From Roseovarius sp. (GTDB taxonomy: Bacteria; Pseudomonadota; Alphaproteobacteria; Rhodobacterales; Rhodobacteraceae), in the NCBI GenBank assembly GCA_029212365.1, contig JARGOC010000001.1:310001-374000 (forward strand): DNA of 64,000 nt, in the 5' to 3' direction. The notes beneath the pieces are model-generated. The model ran no database searches, was not told where the DNA came from, and saw nothing but the letters and a program-made list of their open reading frames with translations. Positions 19,886 to 29,313 of the stretch are shown in pieces; position 1 is the stretch's first letter, and every line of letters starts with the position of its first letter. Both the position numbers and the translations under genes were made by a program.

Positions 19886-20560
19886 ATGTTTGGAACACTT
19901 AGAACCTTGGTTATCGGGGCAAATGCCAGAACAGAGGATCGTGTTAAAGATGCCTTTGCGATCGAACTGATTGACCAGAAAATCCGCGAATCCGAGGCAC
20001 AACTAAAAGCAGCCAAGGCGACGTTGGCCGCATTGGTTCAGCGGCAGCGTTCGGAAATCCGTCTTTTGGATACGCTGAAAACGCGACTGGATACCATGAC
20101 CATACGCGCCAGCGAAGCGATGCAAGCAGGGCGCGATGACATGGCACTACAAGCCGCAGAAGCCATCGCCACAATGGAAAACGAAGCCCAGCTGCGCCAA
20201 GAAACTGTCACCCGGCTGGATGGGCAGGTGACACGCCTTCGCGGCTCACTGGAGGTGGCGCATCGTCGGTTGATTGACCTCAAGCAAGGGGCCATCACCG
20301 CGCGTGCCATCCGACGTGAACAACAGATGCAAGGTGCATTGCGCACAACGATTGCCAACACGTCTGCCGCGGATGAAGCCGAAGAGCTGATCGCTCGTGT
20401 TATCGGGCGCGATGACCCGTTTGAGCAATCCGAAATCCTGTCTAGCATTGAGAATGACCTGTCACACACCACGCTGGAAGACCGCATGGCCGCCAACGGT
20501 TTTGGCCCAGCGACCAAGGTAACAGCCCAGCAGGTTCTGGACCGGCTGAAACAAGACTGA
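19886..20560 (+). CDS. pspA: PspA/IM30-family membrane-stress protein
   Basis: 224-aa coiled-coil protein of the PspA/IM30/ESCRT-III-like family, which binds and stabilises the inner membrane under stress. Almost the whole length from residue 15 to 160 is predicted helix with Gln/Ala/Arg heptads (ESEAQLKAAKATLAALVQRQR and so on). The start at 19886 has AAGGGA upstream; ATG 19856 lies inside the operator. It is followed by a YiaA-type gene and is probably under TetR control. Confidence 0.82.
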   Translation: MFGTLRTLVIGANARTEDRVKDAFAIELIDQKIRESEAQLKAAKATLAALVQRQRSEIRLLDTLKTRLDTMTIRASEAMQAGRDDMALQAAEAIATMENEAQLRQETVTRLDGQVTRLRGSLEVAHRRLIDLKQGAITARAIRREQQMQGALRTTIANTSAADEAEELIARVIGRDDPFEQSEILSSIENDLSHTTLEDRMAANGFGPATKVTAQQVLDRLKQD

Positions 20561-20606
20561 CAGGCCCGTCACCAATCTGAATCCTCAAAATTTACGGAGA
20601 ACTCAA

Positions 20607-20909
20607 ATGTACAATCACGATAAAACTGACAATTCCATAATTATGTTTTTTAACGCCGCTGGGGTGGTTGCCGCCTATTTGCTGTTGGCCCTGTCGCTTT
20701 ATAAATCGGTCGACGTGCCACTGGCCACCAAAGGGTTTTGGGGCATCGGTATTCTGCTCTTGACGCTTAGCCTTGTGAACTTTGTGAAATACCGTTTTGA
20801 CAACCAGCAACGCATTGACCGGATCAACCGGATCGAAGAGGCCAAGAACGAGAAAATCCTGGAGGATTACGTTGGTGATAGCTTCGGGCCTGACCGCAAT
20901 GACGGCTGA
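20607..20909 (+). CDS. YiaA/YiaB-family inner membrane protein
   Basis: 100-aa protein with two membrane helices (about 14-32 and 44-62) and a charged cytoplasmic tail, matching the YiaAB domain. It lies 46 bp after pspA with GGAG upstream, and a hairpin terminator follows, so the two form one transcription unit. Such genes often sit beside PspA-type proteins, which fits an envelope-stress role. Confidence 0.82.
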   Translation: MYNHDKTDNSIIMFFNAAGVVAAYLLLALSLYKSVDVPLATKGFWGIGILLLTLSLVNFVKYRFDNQQRIDRINRIEEAKNEKILEDYVGDSFGPDRNDG

Positions 20910-20924
20910 CTGAGACCCCATATC

Positions 20925-20951
20925 GGGCGGCCCGGATTAGGGCCGCCCTTT
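20925..20951 (+). terminator. Hairpin terminator after pspA-yiaA
   Basis: Stem GGGCGGCCC (20925-20933) pairs perfectly with GGGCCGCCC (20940-20948) around a 6-base loop and is followed by a short TTTG run. It sits between convergent genes and may work in both directions; the T-run is weak. Confidence 0.6.
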
Positions 20952-20966
20952 GTGGGTGCAGTTGGG

Positions 20967-22208
20967 TTAACCCACCACGTTGAAGTCTGGCCCATAGGGA
21001 TAGCCCGTGATGTTTTCATTGCCGTCTTCGGTAATCACCAGCACATCATGCTCTCGGTAGCCACCGGCGCCGGGTTGACCCTCGGCGATGGTCAGCATCG
21101 GCTCCATTGAAATCACCATGCCGGGTTCCAGCACTGTGTCGACATCCTCGCGCAGTTCAAGCCCGGCTTCACGGCCATAGTAGTGGCTCAGCACGCCAAA
21201 TGAATGGCCATACCCAAAGGTGCGGTACTGTAGCAATTGGCGGTCTTCCAGAAAGTCGTTGATCTGCTGGGTGATCTCAGCACAGCTGACACCGGGCTTT
21301 AGCAGGCTCATCCCAAATTCATGTGCGGCGACATTCGCCTCCCAGATTCTAAGGCTGGCGGGGTCTACCTCGCCTACAAACATGGTGCGTTCCAGAGCCA
21401 CATAATAGGCCGAGATCATCGGAAAGGTGTTCAGGCTCAGGATATCGCCGCGTTGCAATTGGCGCGCTGTGACAGGGTTGTGCGCGCCGTCAGTGTTGAT
21501 ACCTGACTGGAACCAAACCCAGCTGTCACGGTATTCCGCATCGGGGAAAACGCGGGCAATTTCCTGCTCCATCGCGTCACGCCCTGTCATCGCCACGTCA
21601 ATCTCGCGGGTGCCGACCTTGATTGCATCACGGATGGCATAGCCGCCGACATCGGCAATGGCGGTGCATTTGCGGATCAGCGCAATTTCAGCATCAGATT
21701 TATGCATCCGCTGCACCATCGTGTGCTCGGTGATGTCCACGGTTTTGTCCGGGCTCAGGAAGCTGTCCAGTTTGGCCTTTTGCATCAAGGTCATATGGTC
21801 ACCCTCATAGCCGATCACTTTGCCGACCCCCGAGACCGACCGCACAGCGCGCCAGTAATTATCGCGCTGCCAGTCGGTATAGGTGATGTTATCTTGGTGG
21901 CTGCGACGCCAGGGCTGGCCTGCATCAATGCCTGCGGAAATTGTCACACTTTCACTTGGTGTTACGACCAACCCATAGGGGCGGCCAAACGCGCAATACA
22001 AAAAGCCAGAATAATAGGCGATGTTGTGCATAGAGGTAAAAACAACCGCCTCAACGCCGGTGTCTTCCATGATCTGACGAAGCCCCGCCAGACGCCTATC
22101 ATATTCAGCGGCGCCAAAGGTAGGGGTGGCCTTTTCACCATTGTGAAACCGATAGAATTCAGGGCGTGCAGTATCAGCGGATTTAGTGGTGTTTGGATGT
22201 GTAGTCAT
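20967..22208 (-). CDS. Creatinase (creatine amidinohydrolase)
   Basis: Hydrolyses creatine to sarcosine and urea. The 413-aa protein has the pita-bread fold of M24 proteins and follows the Pseudomonas creatinase closely by eye: NIAYYSGFLYCAFGRPYGLV, GQPWRRSHQDNITYTDWQRD, FQSGINTDGAHNPVT, GYGHSFGVLSHYYGREAG. The metal ligands of true M24 peptidases appear not to be kept, as in creatinase. The start at 22208 has AGGAGGG upstream. It is divergent from a P1 peptidase gene. No creatininase or urease gene is in the window. Confidence 0.88.
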   Translation of the reverse strand: MTTHPNTTKSADTARPEFYRFHNGEKATPTFGAAEYDRRLAGLRQIMEDTGVEAVVFTSMHNIAYYSGFLYCAFGRPYGLVVTPSESVTISAGIDAGQPWRRSHQDNITYTDWQRDNYWRAVRSVSGVGKVIGYEGDHMTLMQKAKLDSFLSPDKTVDITEHTMVQRMHKSDAEIALIRKCTAIADVGGYAIRDAIKVGTREIDVAMTGRDAMEQEIARVFPDAEYRDSWVWFQSGINTDGAHNPVTARQLQRGDILSLNTFPMISAYYVALERTMFVGEVDPASLRIWEANVAAHEFGMSLLKPGVSCAEITQQINDFLEDRQLLQYRTFGYGHSFGVLSHYYGREAGLELREDVDTVLEPGMVISMEPMLTIAEGQPGAGGYREHDVLVITEDGNENITGYPYGPDFNVVG

Positions 22209-22477
22209 AGTGACCCTCCTAAAAAGAAAGGTCCCGGCGTTCAGGACTTTTGGGATATATCGGCCCAAGGGGCGACGCCATCGCTCCGGCCATAGGGTTT
22301 AATTGACCATCGTACAGATTCTGGCAAGATAAATTGTTTCGCATCACAACAGATAGCGCAGAGACGGCGAAACATGCGCAATGCTCTTTTGTGTTTCGTA
22401 GTGCGTCGCAAATCGTTGCTGGACATGTTTTTGGCGATACGCTTTGTTTTGCGACACAGTTTAAGGAAAATAGCGAC

Positions 22478-23473
22478 ATGCCCGCAGCCCCCGGACCTTT
22501 GAACCTGATTACCGATGTGGCGGGCCTGCGCGTTGGCAATGCCTCGGATGCAACGATCAAAACGGGGGCCACTGTGCTGCTGGGCGATGCGCCATTCACG
22601 GCTGGTGTGCATGTCATGGGGGGCGCGCCCGGCACCCGTGAAACCGATCTGCTGGCCCCTGACAAAACGGTGGAACAAGTCGATGCGCTGGTGTTGGCAG
22701 GTGGCTCGGCCTTTGGTCTGGATGCGGCCTCGGGGGTGGCGGATGCACTGCGTGTTGCCGGGCGCGGCTTTGCTGTGGGCGATCAACGCGTACCCATTGT
22801 GCCGGGCGCGATCCTGTTTGATTTGCTCAATGGTGGTGACAAGGATTGGGCTGAAAACCCATACAAGCAACTCGGAGCTGATGCCTATGCCTCGGCTGAC
22901 AAGTCGTTCTCGCTCGGCTCAAGTGGCGCAGGGATGGGGGCCACCACGGCCAATCTCAAAGGTGGGCTGGGCTCTGCTTCGCTGGTCTTGCCATCGGGGC
23001 ACACGGTGGGCGCATTGGTGGCGGTCAACGCCTTGGGGTCCGCCACGGTGGGGGATGGGCCACATTTCTGGGCAGCCCCATTTGAAATCAGTGACGAGTT
23101 CGGCGGGTTGGGTGGCGCGCCTGATTATCACGATCTGCATGTGCCTGCGACCAAACTGGCACAGCATTCAAATACAACGATCGCCATTATCGCCACGGAT
23201 GCAGCGCTGTCACAAGCACAATGCACCCGGCTGGCCATGGCAGCCCACGATGGGTTTGCCCGCGCATTGCTGCCATCGCACACGCCAATGGATGGCGATC
23301 TGATTTTTGCGGCATCTACCGGTGCGCGCGCGCTGGATAATCCCATTGCCGACATACTGGCCCTTGGCCATGCTGGCGCCACATGCATGTCGCGCGCGAT
23401 TGCCCGGGCTGTCTATCTGGCCAGCCCGGCGGACAATGACGTGCTGCCGTGTTGGTCGTCCCTGCACGGCTGA
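22478..23473 (+). CDS. P1-family self-cleaving peptidase (DmpA/NylC type)
   Basis: 331-aa N-terminal-nucleophile hydrolase that should cut itself between Asn232 and Thr233 (HSN|TTIAIIATDA), leaving Thr233 as nucleophile, as in the nylon-oligomer hydrolase NylC and DmpA aminopeptidase families. LITDVAGLRVGNASD at the N-terminus and LVLAGGSAFGLDAASGV are signature blocks. ATG 22478 (AAGGA upstream) is chosen; an in-frame ORF extends to 22334 but lacks family sequence. It probably acts on small peptides or amides. Confidence 0.88.
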   Translation: MPAAPGPLNLITDVAGLRVGNASDATIKTGATVLLGDAPFTAGVHVMGGAPGTRETDLLAPDKTVEQVDALVLAGGSAFGLDAASGVADALRVAGRGFAVGDQRVPIVPGAILFDLLNGGDKDWAENPYKQLGADAYASADKSFSLGSSGAGMGATTANLKGGLGSASLVLPSGHTVGALVAVNALGSATVGDGPHFWAAPFEISDEFGGLGGAPDYHDLHVPATKLAQHSNTTIAIIATDAALSQAQCTRLAMAAHDGFARALLPSHTPMDGDLIFAASTGARALDNPIADILALGHAGATCMSRAIARAVYLASPADNDVLPCWSSLHG

Positions 23474-23485
23474 TATGCCCCGCAA

Positions 23486-24277
23486 TCACGACAAAAGCGT
23501 GCGGGTCATAGTGCTGTTGGGGTCAACCAAATCATCAATAACATCAAAATGATGCTTGCCGCGTTGCACCACATGATCGGCGTCCCAGGCCTCGGCCAGC
23601 CAGCGTGCCTGATCCACAAACACCGGGCGTTCATCCGCCCCGACCCAAACCGTGACTGGCACATTCAGACGGCTGGTCATCAAAACAGGGCTTTCAGCAA
23701 TTGCAGTCGCGTCGTCCAAGTTGAAATCGGAATTCATCTGGGTATGTATCAGCGGGCGCAGGTCCGAAACCGGAGAGATCGCCATCACGCGCTGCAAACG
23801 CTCCGCAACCGCTGGATCAAGCAAGCCCGGCTGCATCATCCGTGACACCAGATGCCCGCCCGCGGAATGGCCCGCCAAGATCACCGGGCCGTCAACCATA
23901 CCGGCAATGACATTCACCGCCGCCGCGACTTGGTGCGTAATATCGCCAATCTGCACGTCCGGACACAGATCATATGACGGCATCGCCACGGCCCAACCAT
24001 GGGCCAAAGCACCCTGAGACAGGTGGAACCAATACGAGCGATCAAACTTTAGCCAATACCCACCGTGCACAAACACAACCAATCCTTTGGCCGGGTTTTC
24101 TGGATAAAACAGATCAAACCGTTGCCGCCCACTTGCCCCATAAGGCAGCCCGTCACGGCGTCGCCCGGCAGCACCCTGAACAAAAGCCCAGTTCTTTGCG
24201 GCATTCAACCAGCGGGCGGGATAGTCCTCAGCCCCTTCAATATATGGCCCGTTGGCATAGGCATCATCATAATCCAT
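23486..24277 (-). CDS. Alpha/beta hydrolase (arylformamidase/esterase-like)
   Basis: 263-aa hydrolase. HGGYW (His71-Trp75) is the oxyanion-hole motif, GHSAGG carries the nucleophile Ser138, and a C-terminal GKHHFDVIDD segment supplies His, so the catalytic triad looks intact. HGGYW is typical of kynurenine formamidase-like and BD-FAE-type esterases. No tryptophan-degradation genes are nearby, so the substrate is open. It is convergent with the P1 peptidase gene (12 bp gap). Confidence 0.82.
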   Translation of the reverse strand: MDYDDAYANGPYIEGAEDYPARWLNAAKNWAFVQGAAGRRRDGLPYGASGRQRFDLFYPENPAKGLVVFVHGGYWLKFDRSYWFHLSQGALAHGWAVAMPSYDLCPDVQIGDITHQVAAAVNVIAGMVDGPVILAGHSAGGHLVSRMMQPGLLDPAVAERLQRVMAISPVSDLRPLIHTQMNSDFNLDDATAIAESPVLMTSRLNVPVTVWVGADERPVFVDQARWLAEAWDADHVVQRGKHHFDVIDDLVDPNSTMTRTLLS

Positions 24278-24363
24278 GGCGCTTCCCGCTTTGTGGTACT
24301 GGACAAGCCTAGCCCAAAATGGTTTGGCTAAGCGAGATCAAAAGCACCTAAAGGAGATCTGCG

Positions 24364-25836
24364 ATGTCCGCGACTGACCTGAAATCAATGTTGAAAGATC
24401 CAAGCCTTCTGGCTGAACTTGCCTATTCCAATGGCCAATGGATTGATGGCGACGGCGGAACCTTCGAAGTGCACAACCCTGCCACCGGTGAGGTGGTTGC
24501 CAATGTCGCCGATATGTCGCGGGCACAGGTGGCAGACACAGTTGCCGCGGCTGAAGTCGCGCAAAAGGAATGGGCCAAATGGACCGGCAAGGAACGCGCC
24601 GCAGTGCTGCGCCGCTGGTTTGATCTGATGATGGAAAATCAGGATGATCTGGGCCTGATCCTGACCGCCGAACAGGGCAAACCATTGGCCGAAGCCAAGG
24701 GCGAGGTTGCCTATGGCGCGTCATTCATCGAATTTTTTGGTGAAGAGGCCAAGCGCATCTACGGCGAAACCATCCCCGGCCATCAGCGCGACAAGCGCAT
24801 TACCGTGATTAAGCAACCCATCGGCGTGGCCGCGTCTATCACGCCGTGGAACTTTCCCAACGCGATGATCACCCGCAAGGCGGCCCCTGCATTGGCGGCG
24901 GGCTGTGCCTTTGTCGGGCGTCCAGCGGCAGAAACGCCGTTGTCAGCCACCGTCATGGGGGTTCTGGCCGAGCGCGCGGGAATTCCGGCAGGCGTGTTCA
25001 ATATCGTGACGTCTTCGCGCTCATCCGACGTGGGCAAGGAATTCTGCGAGAACCCTGCCGTGCGCAAACTGACCTTCACAGGGTCCACCGAAGTGGGCCG
25101 CATTTTGCTGAAACAGGCCGCTGACAGCGTGATGAAATGTTCGATGGAGTTGGGCGGTAACGCCCCTTTCATCGTGTTTGACGATGCCGATCTGGATGCC
25201 GCCGTGGAAGGTGCCATCATGTGCAAATTCCGCAACAACGGCCAGACCTGCGTTTGCGCCAACCGCATCTATGTGCAGGCCGGTGTCTATGATGCCTTTG
25301 CCGCCAAGCTGACGGATGCTGTCTCAAAGCTGAAGATCGGCAACGGCATGGATGACGGCGTGGCGTTGGGGCCACTGATCAATGCGGATGCCATCGACAA
25401 GGTCAAAGAGCATGTGGCCGACGCCAAAGCCAAAGGCGGCACAGTTGTCATGGGCGGTGGTGAACCAATGGAGGGCGAAGGCTTCTTCTTGCCGCCGACC
25501 ATTATCACCGGGTGTACTCAGGACATGCAGGTCGCCACGGACGAAACCTTTGGCCCAATGGCACCTTTGTTCAAGTTTGAGACCGAAGACGATGTGATTG
25601 CCATGGCCAACGACACGATCTTTGGTCTGGCGTCGTATTTTTATGCCAAGGATCTCAGCCGTGTCTACAAAGTGGCCGAGGCGCTGGAATATGGCATCGT
25701 GGGTGTGAACACCGGCATTATCTCAACCGAGGTGGCCCCGTTCGGCGGCGTCAAACAATCGGGCCTTGGTCGCGAAGGCAGCCATCACGGCATCGAGGAT
25801 TACCTTGAGATGAAATACATCTGCATGTCTGTCTGA
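24364..25836 (+). CDS. gabD: Succinate-semialdehyde dehydrogenase (NAD(P)+)
   Basis: 490-aa aldehyde dehydrogenase that oxidises succinate semialdehyde to succinate in GABA breakdown. The family blocks are PWNFPNAMITRK, the Glu262 general base in MELGGNAPF, and catalytic Cys296 in NNGQTCVC with a second Cys two residues on, typical of GabD. The ITPWNFP to FVGRPAAETP region is unusual: the Lys normally in this motif is Arg186. The ribosome binding site is AAAGGAGA. A strong terminator follows. Confidence 0.92.
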   Translation: MSATDLKSMLKDPSLLAELAYSNGQWIDGDGGTFEVHNPATGEVVANVADMSRAQVADTVAAAEVAQKEWAKWTGKERAAVLRRWFDLMMENQDDLGLILTAEQGKPLAEAKGEVAYGASFIEFFGEEAKRIYGETIPGHQRDKRITVIKQPIGVAASITPWNFPNAMITRKAAPALAAGCAFVGRPAAETPLSATVMGVLAERAGIPAGVFNIVTSSRSSDVGKEFCENPAVRKLTFTGSTEVGRILLKQAADSVMKCSMELGGNAPFIVFDDADLDAAVEGAIMCKFRNNGQTCVCANRIYVQAGVYDAFAAKLTDAVSKLKIGNGMDDGVALGPLINADAIDKVKEHVADAKAKGGTVVMGGGEPMEGEGFFLPPTIITGCTQDMQVATDETFGPMAPLFKFETEDDVIAMANDTIFGLASYFYAKDLSRVYKVAEALEYGIVGVNTGIISTEVAPFGGVKQSGLGREGSHHGIEDYLEMKYICMSV

Positions 25837-25857
25837 TCCGTCGCTGATTTAGCAATG

Positions 25858-25887
25858 CGCGGCTCCTTTCGGGGGCCGCGTTTTTTG
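25858..25887 (+). terminator. Rho-independent terminator after gabD
   Basis: Stem CGCGGCTCC and GGGGCCGCG with one G-T pair around TTTCG, followed by a run of six T. A classic intrinsic terminator 20 bp after the gabD stop. Confidence 0.85.
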
Positions 25888-25998
25888 TTGATAGGTATTT
25901 TCATCATTGCGGTGCGTGAATCAGAAACTTTGACGAATTGAAACCCAATGTGATTTTCCCACCAAGGATTGACCAACCTGGCGCGTCCTACAATTGTG

Positions 25999-26541
25999 AT
26001 GCGTATGACGGTCAGTGATGAAAACCTTGCAGCAGCCGCAGGTGAAGGAGACGCAAATGCGTTCTCCCTTCTGCTTGAGCGGCACTATGACGGTGTGTTC
26101 CGGCTGGCGTTTCGGCTGACCGGGGCACAGGCCGAGGCCGAAGATCTGACCCAAGACATCTGCGCCGCTCTGGCCGCCAAGCTGGCAAAATTTCGCGGTG
26201 AGGCAAAGTTCACCACATGGCTGTGGCGCGTGGTGGTCAATGCAGCACATGATCGCCGCCGCCGAGCTGCCACGCGGGCGCGCCATGCGGAGGGCTGGGG
26301 TGATTGGGAGAAATCCCGCCTCGCTGAAAATGACGAAACCGCTGAGGCGCTCGATTGGTTGACCCAAGCGATGCGCGCCCTGCCCGATGATCTGCGTGAT
26401 ACATTGGCGCTGGTGCTGGACGACGCCACCCACGATCAGGCCGCTGAGGTGCTGGGCATTTCCCCCGGCACAGTCAGTTGGCGCATTTCGGAAGCCAAGA
26501 AACGCCTGCGCACCCTGCGCAAGAAGGAGGATCAGATATGA
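25999..26541 (+). CDS. ECF-type RNA polymerase sigma factor
   Basis: About 180-aa sigma factor. Region 2 is seen in YDGVFRLAFRLTGAQAEAEDLTQDI and KFTTWLWRVVVNAAHDRRRR; region 4 in LPDDLRDTLALVLDD and AEVLGISPGTVSWRISEAKKRL with its HTH. Its stop overlaps the start of a membrane-anchored von Willebrand protein (ATGA), which probably acts as or includes its anti-sigma factor. Start candidates are ATG 25999, ATG 26005 or TTG 25969; none has a strong ribosome binding site. Confidence 0.88.
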   Translation: MRMTVSDENLAAAAGEGDANAFSLLLERHYDGVFRLAFRLTGAQAEAEDLTQDICAALAAKLAKFRGEAKFTTWLWRVVVNAAHDRRRRAATRARHAEGWGDWEKSRLAENDETAEALDWLTQAMRALPDDLRDTLALVLDDATHDQAAEVLGISPGTVSWRISEAKKRLRTLRKKEDQI

Positions 26542-28619
26542 ATGACGATGATCTGGACGATCTGAAATCTGCGTTTCAGGCGGCAACACCTGCTCCGGAT
26601 GCCGCCAAAAAGGCGGCAAATATCGCGCTGGCTAAAAAAACCCATGCCGATCTCCAAGGATCGGTGGATGACACTCGTCTTACTTCTGAACGCCCACAAT
26701 CCGGGCTTTTCAGAGGAGTGAAAACCATGATTGCCAATCTCTCAACCCGCGGCGCATTGACCGCCACAACCGCTGTGCTGGCCGTGGGCCTTATTGTCAC
26801 ATTGCCACAACTGACCGAAAAACCCGCAGCGCTGCTGGACGGGCTGGCTACACCAGAACCTGAATCCAGTGTCGCGCCCTCCCCAGAGGTTGTCCTCGAA
26901 GAGACCGATCTGGATCAGGGTGCGCTGTCTCGGACCGAAAATGACGAAAGTGGCGTTGTCACCCTTGACGCACCGACACCACCGCCTGCGGAAGGCCGCT
27001 CGCAAGCCGCTGTTTCCACCGATGGTTATGGCGCCTCCCAGGATATGGCCGATGCGGCGCCCGACGCTCCTTTGGCCTCAGGCCGTCAATCTAAAATTGA
27101 AGAGCAGAGCATTGCCAGCGCCAAACCAGCCAGCCCCGAGCAAAAGCGCAAAGTGACCGGTGGTCTTATTGCCTCACAACCGATGCCTGCAGATACCGTG
27201 ACGGCCCTGCCACAAAGCAATACCGAGGCCTATCCTGACGTGCCTTCCAGCCCGCTGAAAATCACGACCGAGGCGCCTGTCTCAACCTTCTCGATTGATG
27301 TCGACACGGCGTCTTATGCGATCCTGCGCAGCACCATATCGGGTGGGCGCCTGCCTCAGCCTGACGCCGTACGCATTGAGGAAATGATCAATTATTTCCC
27401 ATATGATTACCCCGCACCCGAGGCGGATGGGCACCCTTTCCAGCCCACGGTTTCTGTGGTGCCAACCCCGTGGAACCAAGGCACACAGCTGGTGCATATC
27501 GCCATTCAGGGCGAAAAGCCGGCGCTGGAAGATCGCCCGCCACTGAACCTGGTGTTTCTGATTGATACCTCGGGGTCGATGAACCAGCCCAACAAACTGC
27601 CTTTGCTGAAACAAAGCCTGTCGTTGATGTTGTCACAACTCAGCGCGCAGGATCAGGTGGCCATCGTCACCTATGCCGGCAGTGCGGGTCAGGTTCTGGC
27701 CCCCACATCGGCCACCCAGCGCAGCACCATCCTAGGCGCACTTGATCAATTGTCAGCCGGGGGATCAACCGCAGGCCAAGCCGGGTTGCAACAGGCCTAC
27801 GCCGTGGCCGAGGGCATGGCCGAAGAGGGCGAAGTCACACGTGTGGTGCTGGCCACGGACGGTGATTTCAACGTTGGGCTGTCCAACCCTGACGCGCTGA
27901 AGGACTACATCGCCGACAAGCGCGAAAGCGGTACATATTTGTCCGTCATGGGCTTTGGGCGGGGCAATCTGGATGATGCCACCATGCAGGCGCTGGCGCA
28001 GAACGGGAATGGCCAGGCGGCCTATATTGACACGCTGAGCGAGGCGCAAAAGGTGCTGGTGGATCAGTTTTCGGGTGCATTGTTCCCGATTGCGGATGAC
28101 GTCAAAATCCAGGTGGAGTTCAACCCCGCCCAGATTTCCGAATACCGCCTGATCGGCTATGAAACCCGCGCGCTGAAACGTGAGGATTTCAACAATGACA
28201 AAGTGGATGCCGGCGACATCGGGGCAGGCACAGCAGTAACAGCCATTTACGAAGTCACCCCTGTTGGATCTGATGCGCAATTGAGCGATCCGCTGCGCTA
28301 TGGCGAGGCCGTTGACCCCGGCAGGCCCTCAGATGAGCTGGGATATCTGAAGCTGCGCTACAAAGCGCCGGGCGCACAGACCAGCACATTGATCGAAACG
28401 CCGATCCGGCCTGATCTGAGTGCAGCCACGGGCGAGGTCGGATTTGCCATTGCCGTGGCGTCCTTCGGTGAATTGCTGAAAGCATCTGATTTCACCGGTG
28501 ACTGGACGTACAATGATGCCGTTGCCCTGGCATCGGCCACAAAGGGCGAGGACGCTTACGGCTACCGTGCTGAATCGATCCGTCTGATGCGTCTGGCAGG
28601 CAGCCTGTCCGAGCAGTAA
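26538..28619 (+). CDS. Membrane-anchored von Willebrand factor A protein (YfbK-like), possible anti-sigma partner
   Basis: 693-aa protein. Residues 1-70 are cytoplasmic and acidic/Ala-rich, then one membrane helix at about 72-90, a Pro/Glu-rich linker, a conserved TFSIDVDTASYAILR block near 250-265, and a VWA domain with the MIDAS motif DTSGS at 343-347. The C-terminal part matches DUF3520. Start 26538 has AAGGAGG seven bases upstream and overlaps the sigma stop. The position and topology (cytoplasmic N-terminus, periplasmic sensor) fit an anti-sigma arrangement; that role is inferred, not seen. Confidence 0.85.
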   Translation: MNDDDLDDLKSAFQAATPAPDAAKKAANIALAKKTHADLQGSVDDTRLTSERPQSGLFRGVKTMIANLSTRGALTATTAVLAVGLIVTLPQLTEKPAALLDGLATPEPESSVAPSPEVVLEETDLDQGALSRTENDESGVVTLDAPTPPPAEGRSQAAVSTDGYGASQDMADAAPDAPLASGRQSKIEEQSIASAKPASPEQKRKVTGGLIASQPMPADTVTALPQSNTEAYPDVPSSPLKITTEAPVSTFSIDVDTASYAILRSTISGGRLPQPDAVRIEEMINYFPYDYPAPEADGHPFQPTVSVVPTPWNQGTQLVHIAIQGEKPALEDRPPLNLVFLIDTSGSMNQPNKLPLLKQSLSLMLSQLSAQDQVAIVTYAGSAGQVLAPTSATQRSTILGALDQLSAGGSTAGQAGLQQAYAVAEGMAEEGEVTRVVLATDGDFNVGLSNPDALKDYIADKRESGTYLSVMGFGRGNLDDATMQALAQNGNGQAAYIDTLSEAQKVLVDQFSGALFPIADDVKIQVEFNPAQISEYRLIGYETRALKREDFNNDKVDAGDIGAGTAVTAIYEVTPVGSDAQLSDPLRYGEAVDPGRPSDELGYLKLRYKAPGAQTSTLIETPIRPDLSAATGEVGFAIAVASFGELLKASDFTGDWTYNDAVALASATKGEDAYGYRAESIRLMRLAGSLSEQ

Positions 28620-28647
28620 TCCCCCGATTGCTTGCCAAGATGCAAGA

Positions 28648-28676
28648 AGCCCCGGGCGTGACCCGGGGCTTTTTTG
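28648..28676 (+). terminator. Rho-independent terminator after the VWA gene
   Basis: Perfect 9-bp stem AGCCCCGGG / CCCGGGGCT around CGTGA followed by TTTTT. It lies 29 bp after the stop, between convergent genes. Confidence 0.88.
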
Positions 28677-28687
28677 TTGCGGTGGAG

Positions 28688-28708
28688 GTCCCGGATCAGG
28701 TCCGGGAC
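28688..28708. repeat. Inverted repeat before hsp20 3' end
   Basis: Perfect 8-bp dyad GTCCCGGA / TCCGGGAC around TCAGG, 8 bp past the stop of the minus-strand hsp20 gene. It could stop transcription from the minus strand, but no T-run follows. It resembles short GC-rich palindromes frequent between Rhodobacterales genes. Confidence 0.45.
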
Positions 28709-28716
28709 GGTGCGGC

Positions 28717-29184
28717 CTAGTTCACGGCTTTTGCGTCAACCACATCTTTGGCGACCGTTGCACCACTGGCAATTTCGATCTGGCGGGGTTTCAGTGCTTC
28801 GGGCACTTCACGCACCAAATCAATGTGCAGCATGCCATCGGCGTGGGTCGCACCACTGACGCGCACATGATCGGCCAATTGGAATTTGCGTTCAAACGCG
28901 CGGGTGGCGATGCCACGATGCAAGAAGCTGCGTTCGGACTCATCCTCGGTTTTGCGGGCGGTGACAATCAGATGCCCTTCGCGCACTTCAACGCCGAGGT
29001 CTGCGTCACAAAAACCAGCGACAGCGATGGAAATCCGATAAGCATCATCCGCAGTTTTTTCAATGTTATAAGGTGGGTAAGTCGGCTGGGCGACATCACT
29101 GGACAGTACTCGGTCCATCATGTCTGCAACTTGGTCAAAGCCGACAGTGGCACGGTAAAGCGGTGCCAGATCAAAGTTTCGCAT
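28717..29184 (-). CDS. Small heat-shock protein Hsp20 (IbpA-like)
   Basis: 155-aa ATP-independent chaperone that binds unfolding proteins. The alpha-crystallin domain runs from about residue 38 (YPPYNIEKTADDAYRISIAV) to 130, including LIVTARK and SFLHRGIATRAFERKFQLADHV, and the C-terminal tail is short. The N-terminus with LYRATVGFDQVADMMDR is typical of IbpA. The GGAGGATGACCC sequence upstream gives a good ribosome binding site. Confidence 0.92.
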   Translation of the reverse strand: MRNFDLAPLYRATVGFDQVADMMDRVLSSDVAQPTYPPYNIEKTADDAYRISIAVAGFCDADLGVEVREGHLIVTARKTEDESERSFLHRGIATRAFERKFQLADHVRVSGATHADGMLHIDLVREVPEALKPRQIEIASGATVAKDVVDAKAVN

Positions 29185-29313
29185 GGGTCATCCTCCATTG
29201 AGCGATAACAGATATTGCAACCCTCCCATCACGGGACAGGCCATTGAAGACCGGCCTGATGATCAGCGCCGGACCCCTTTTATTTGGGATGCCGTGAATT
29301 GGGTTTCAAGCCC

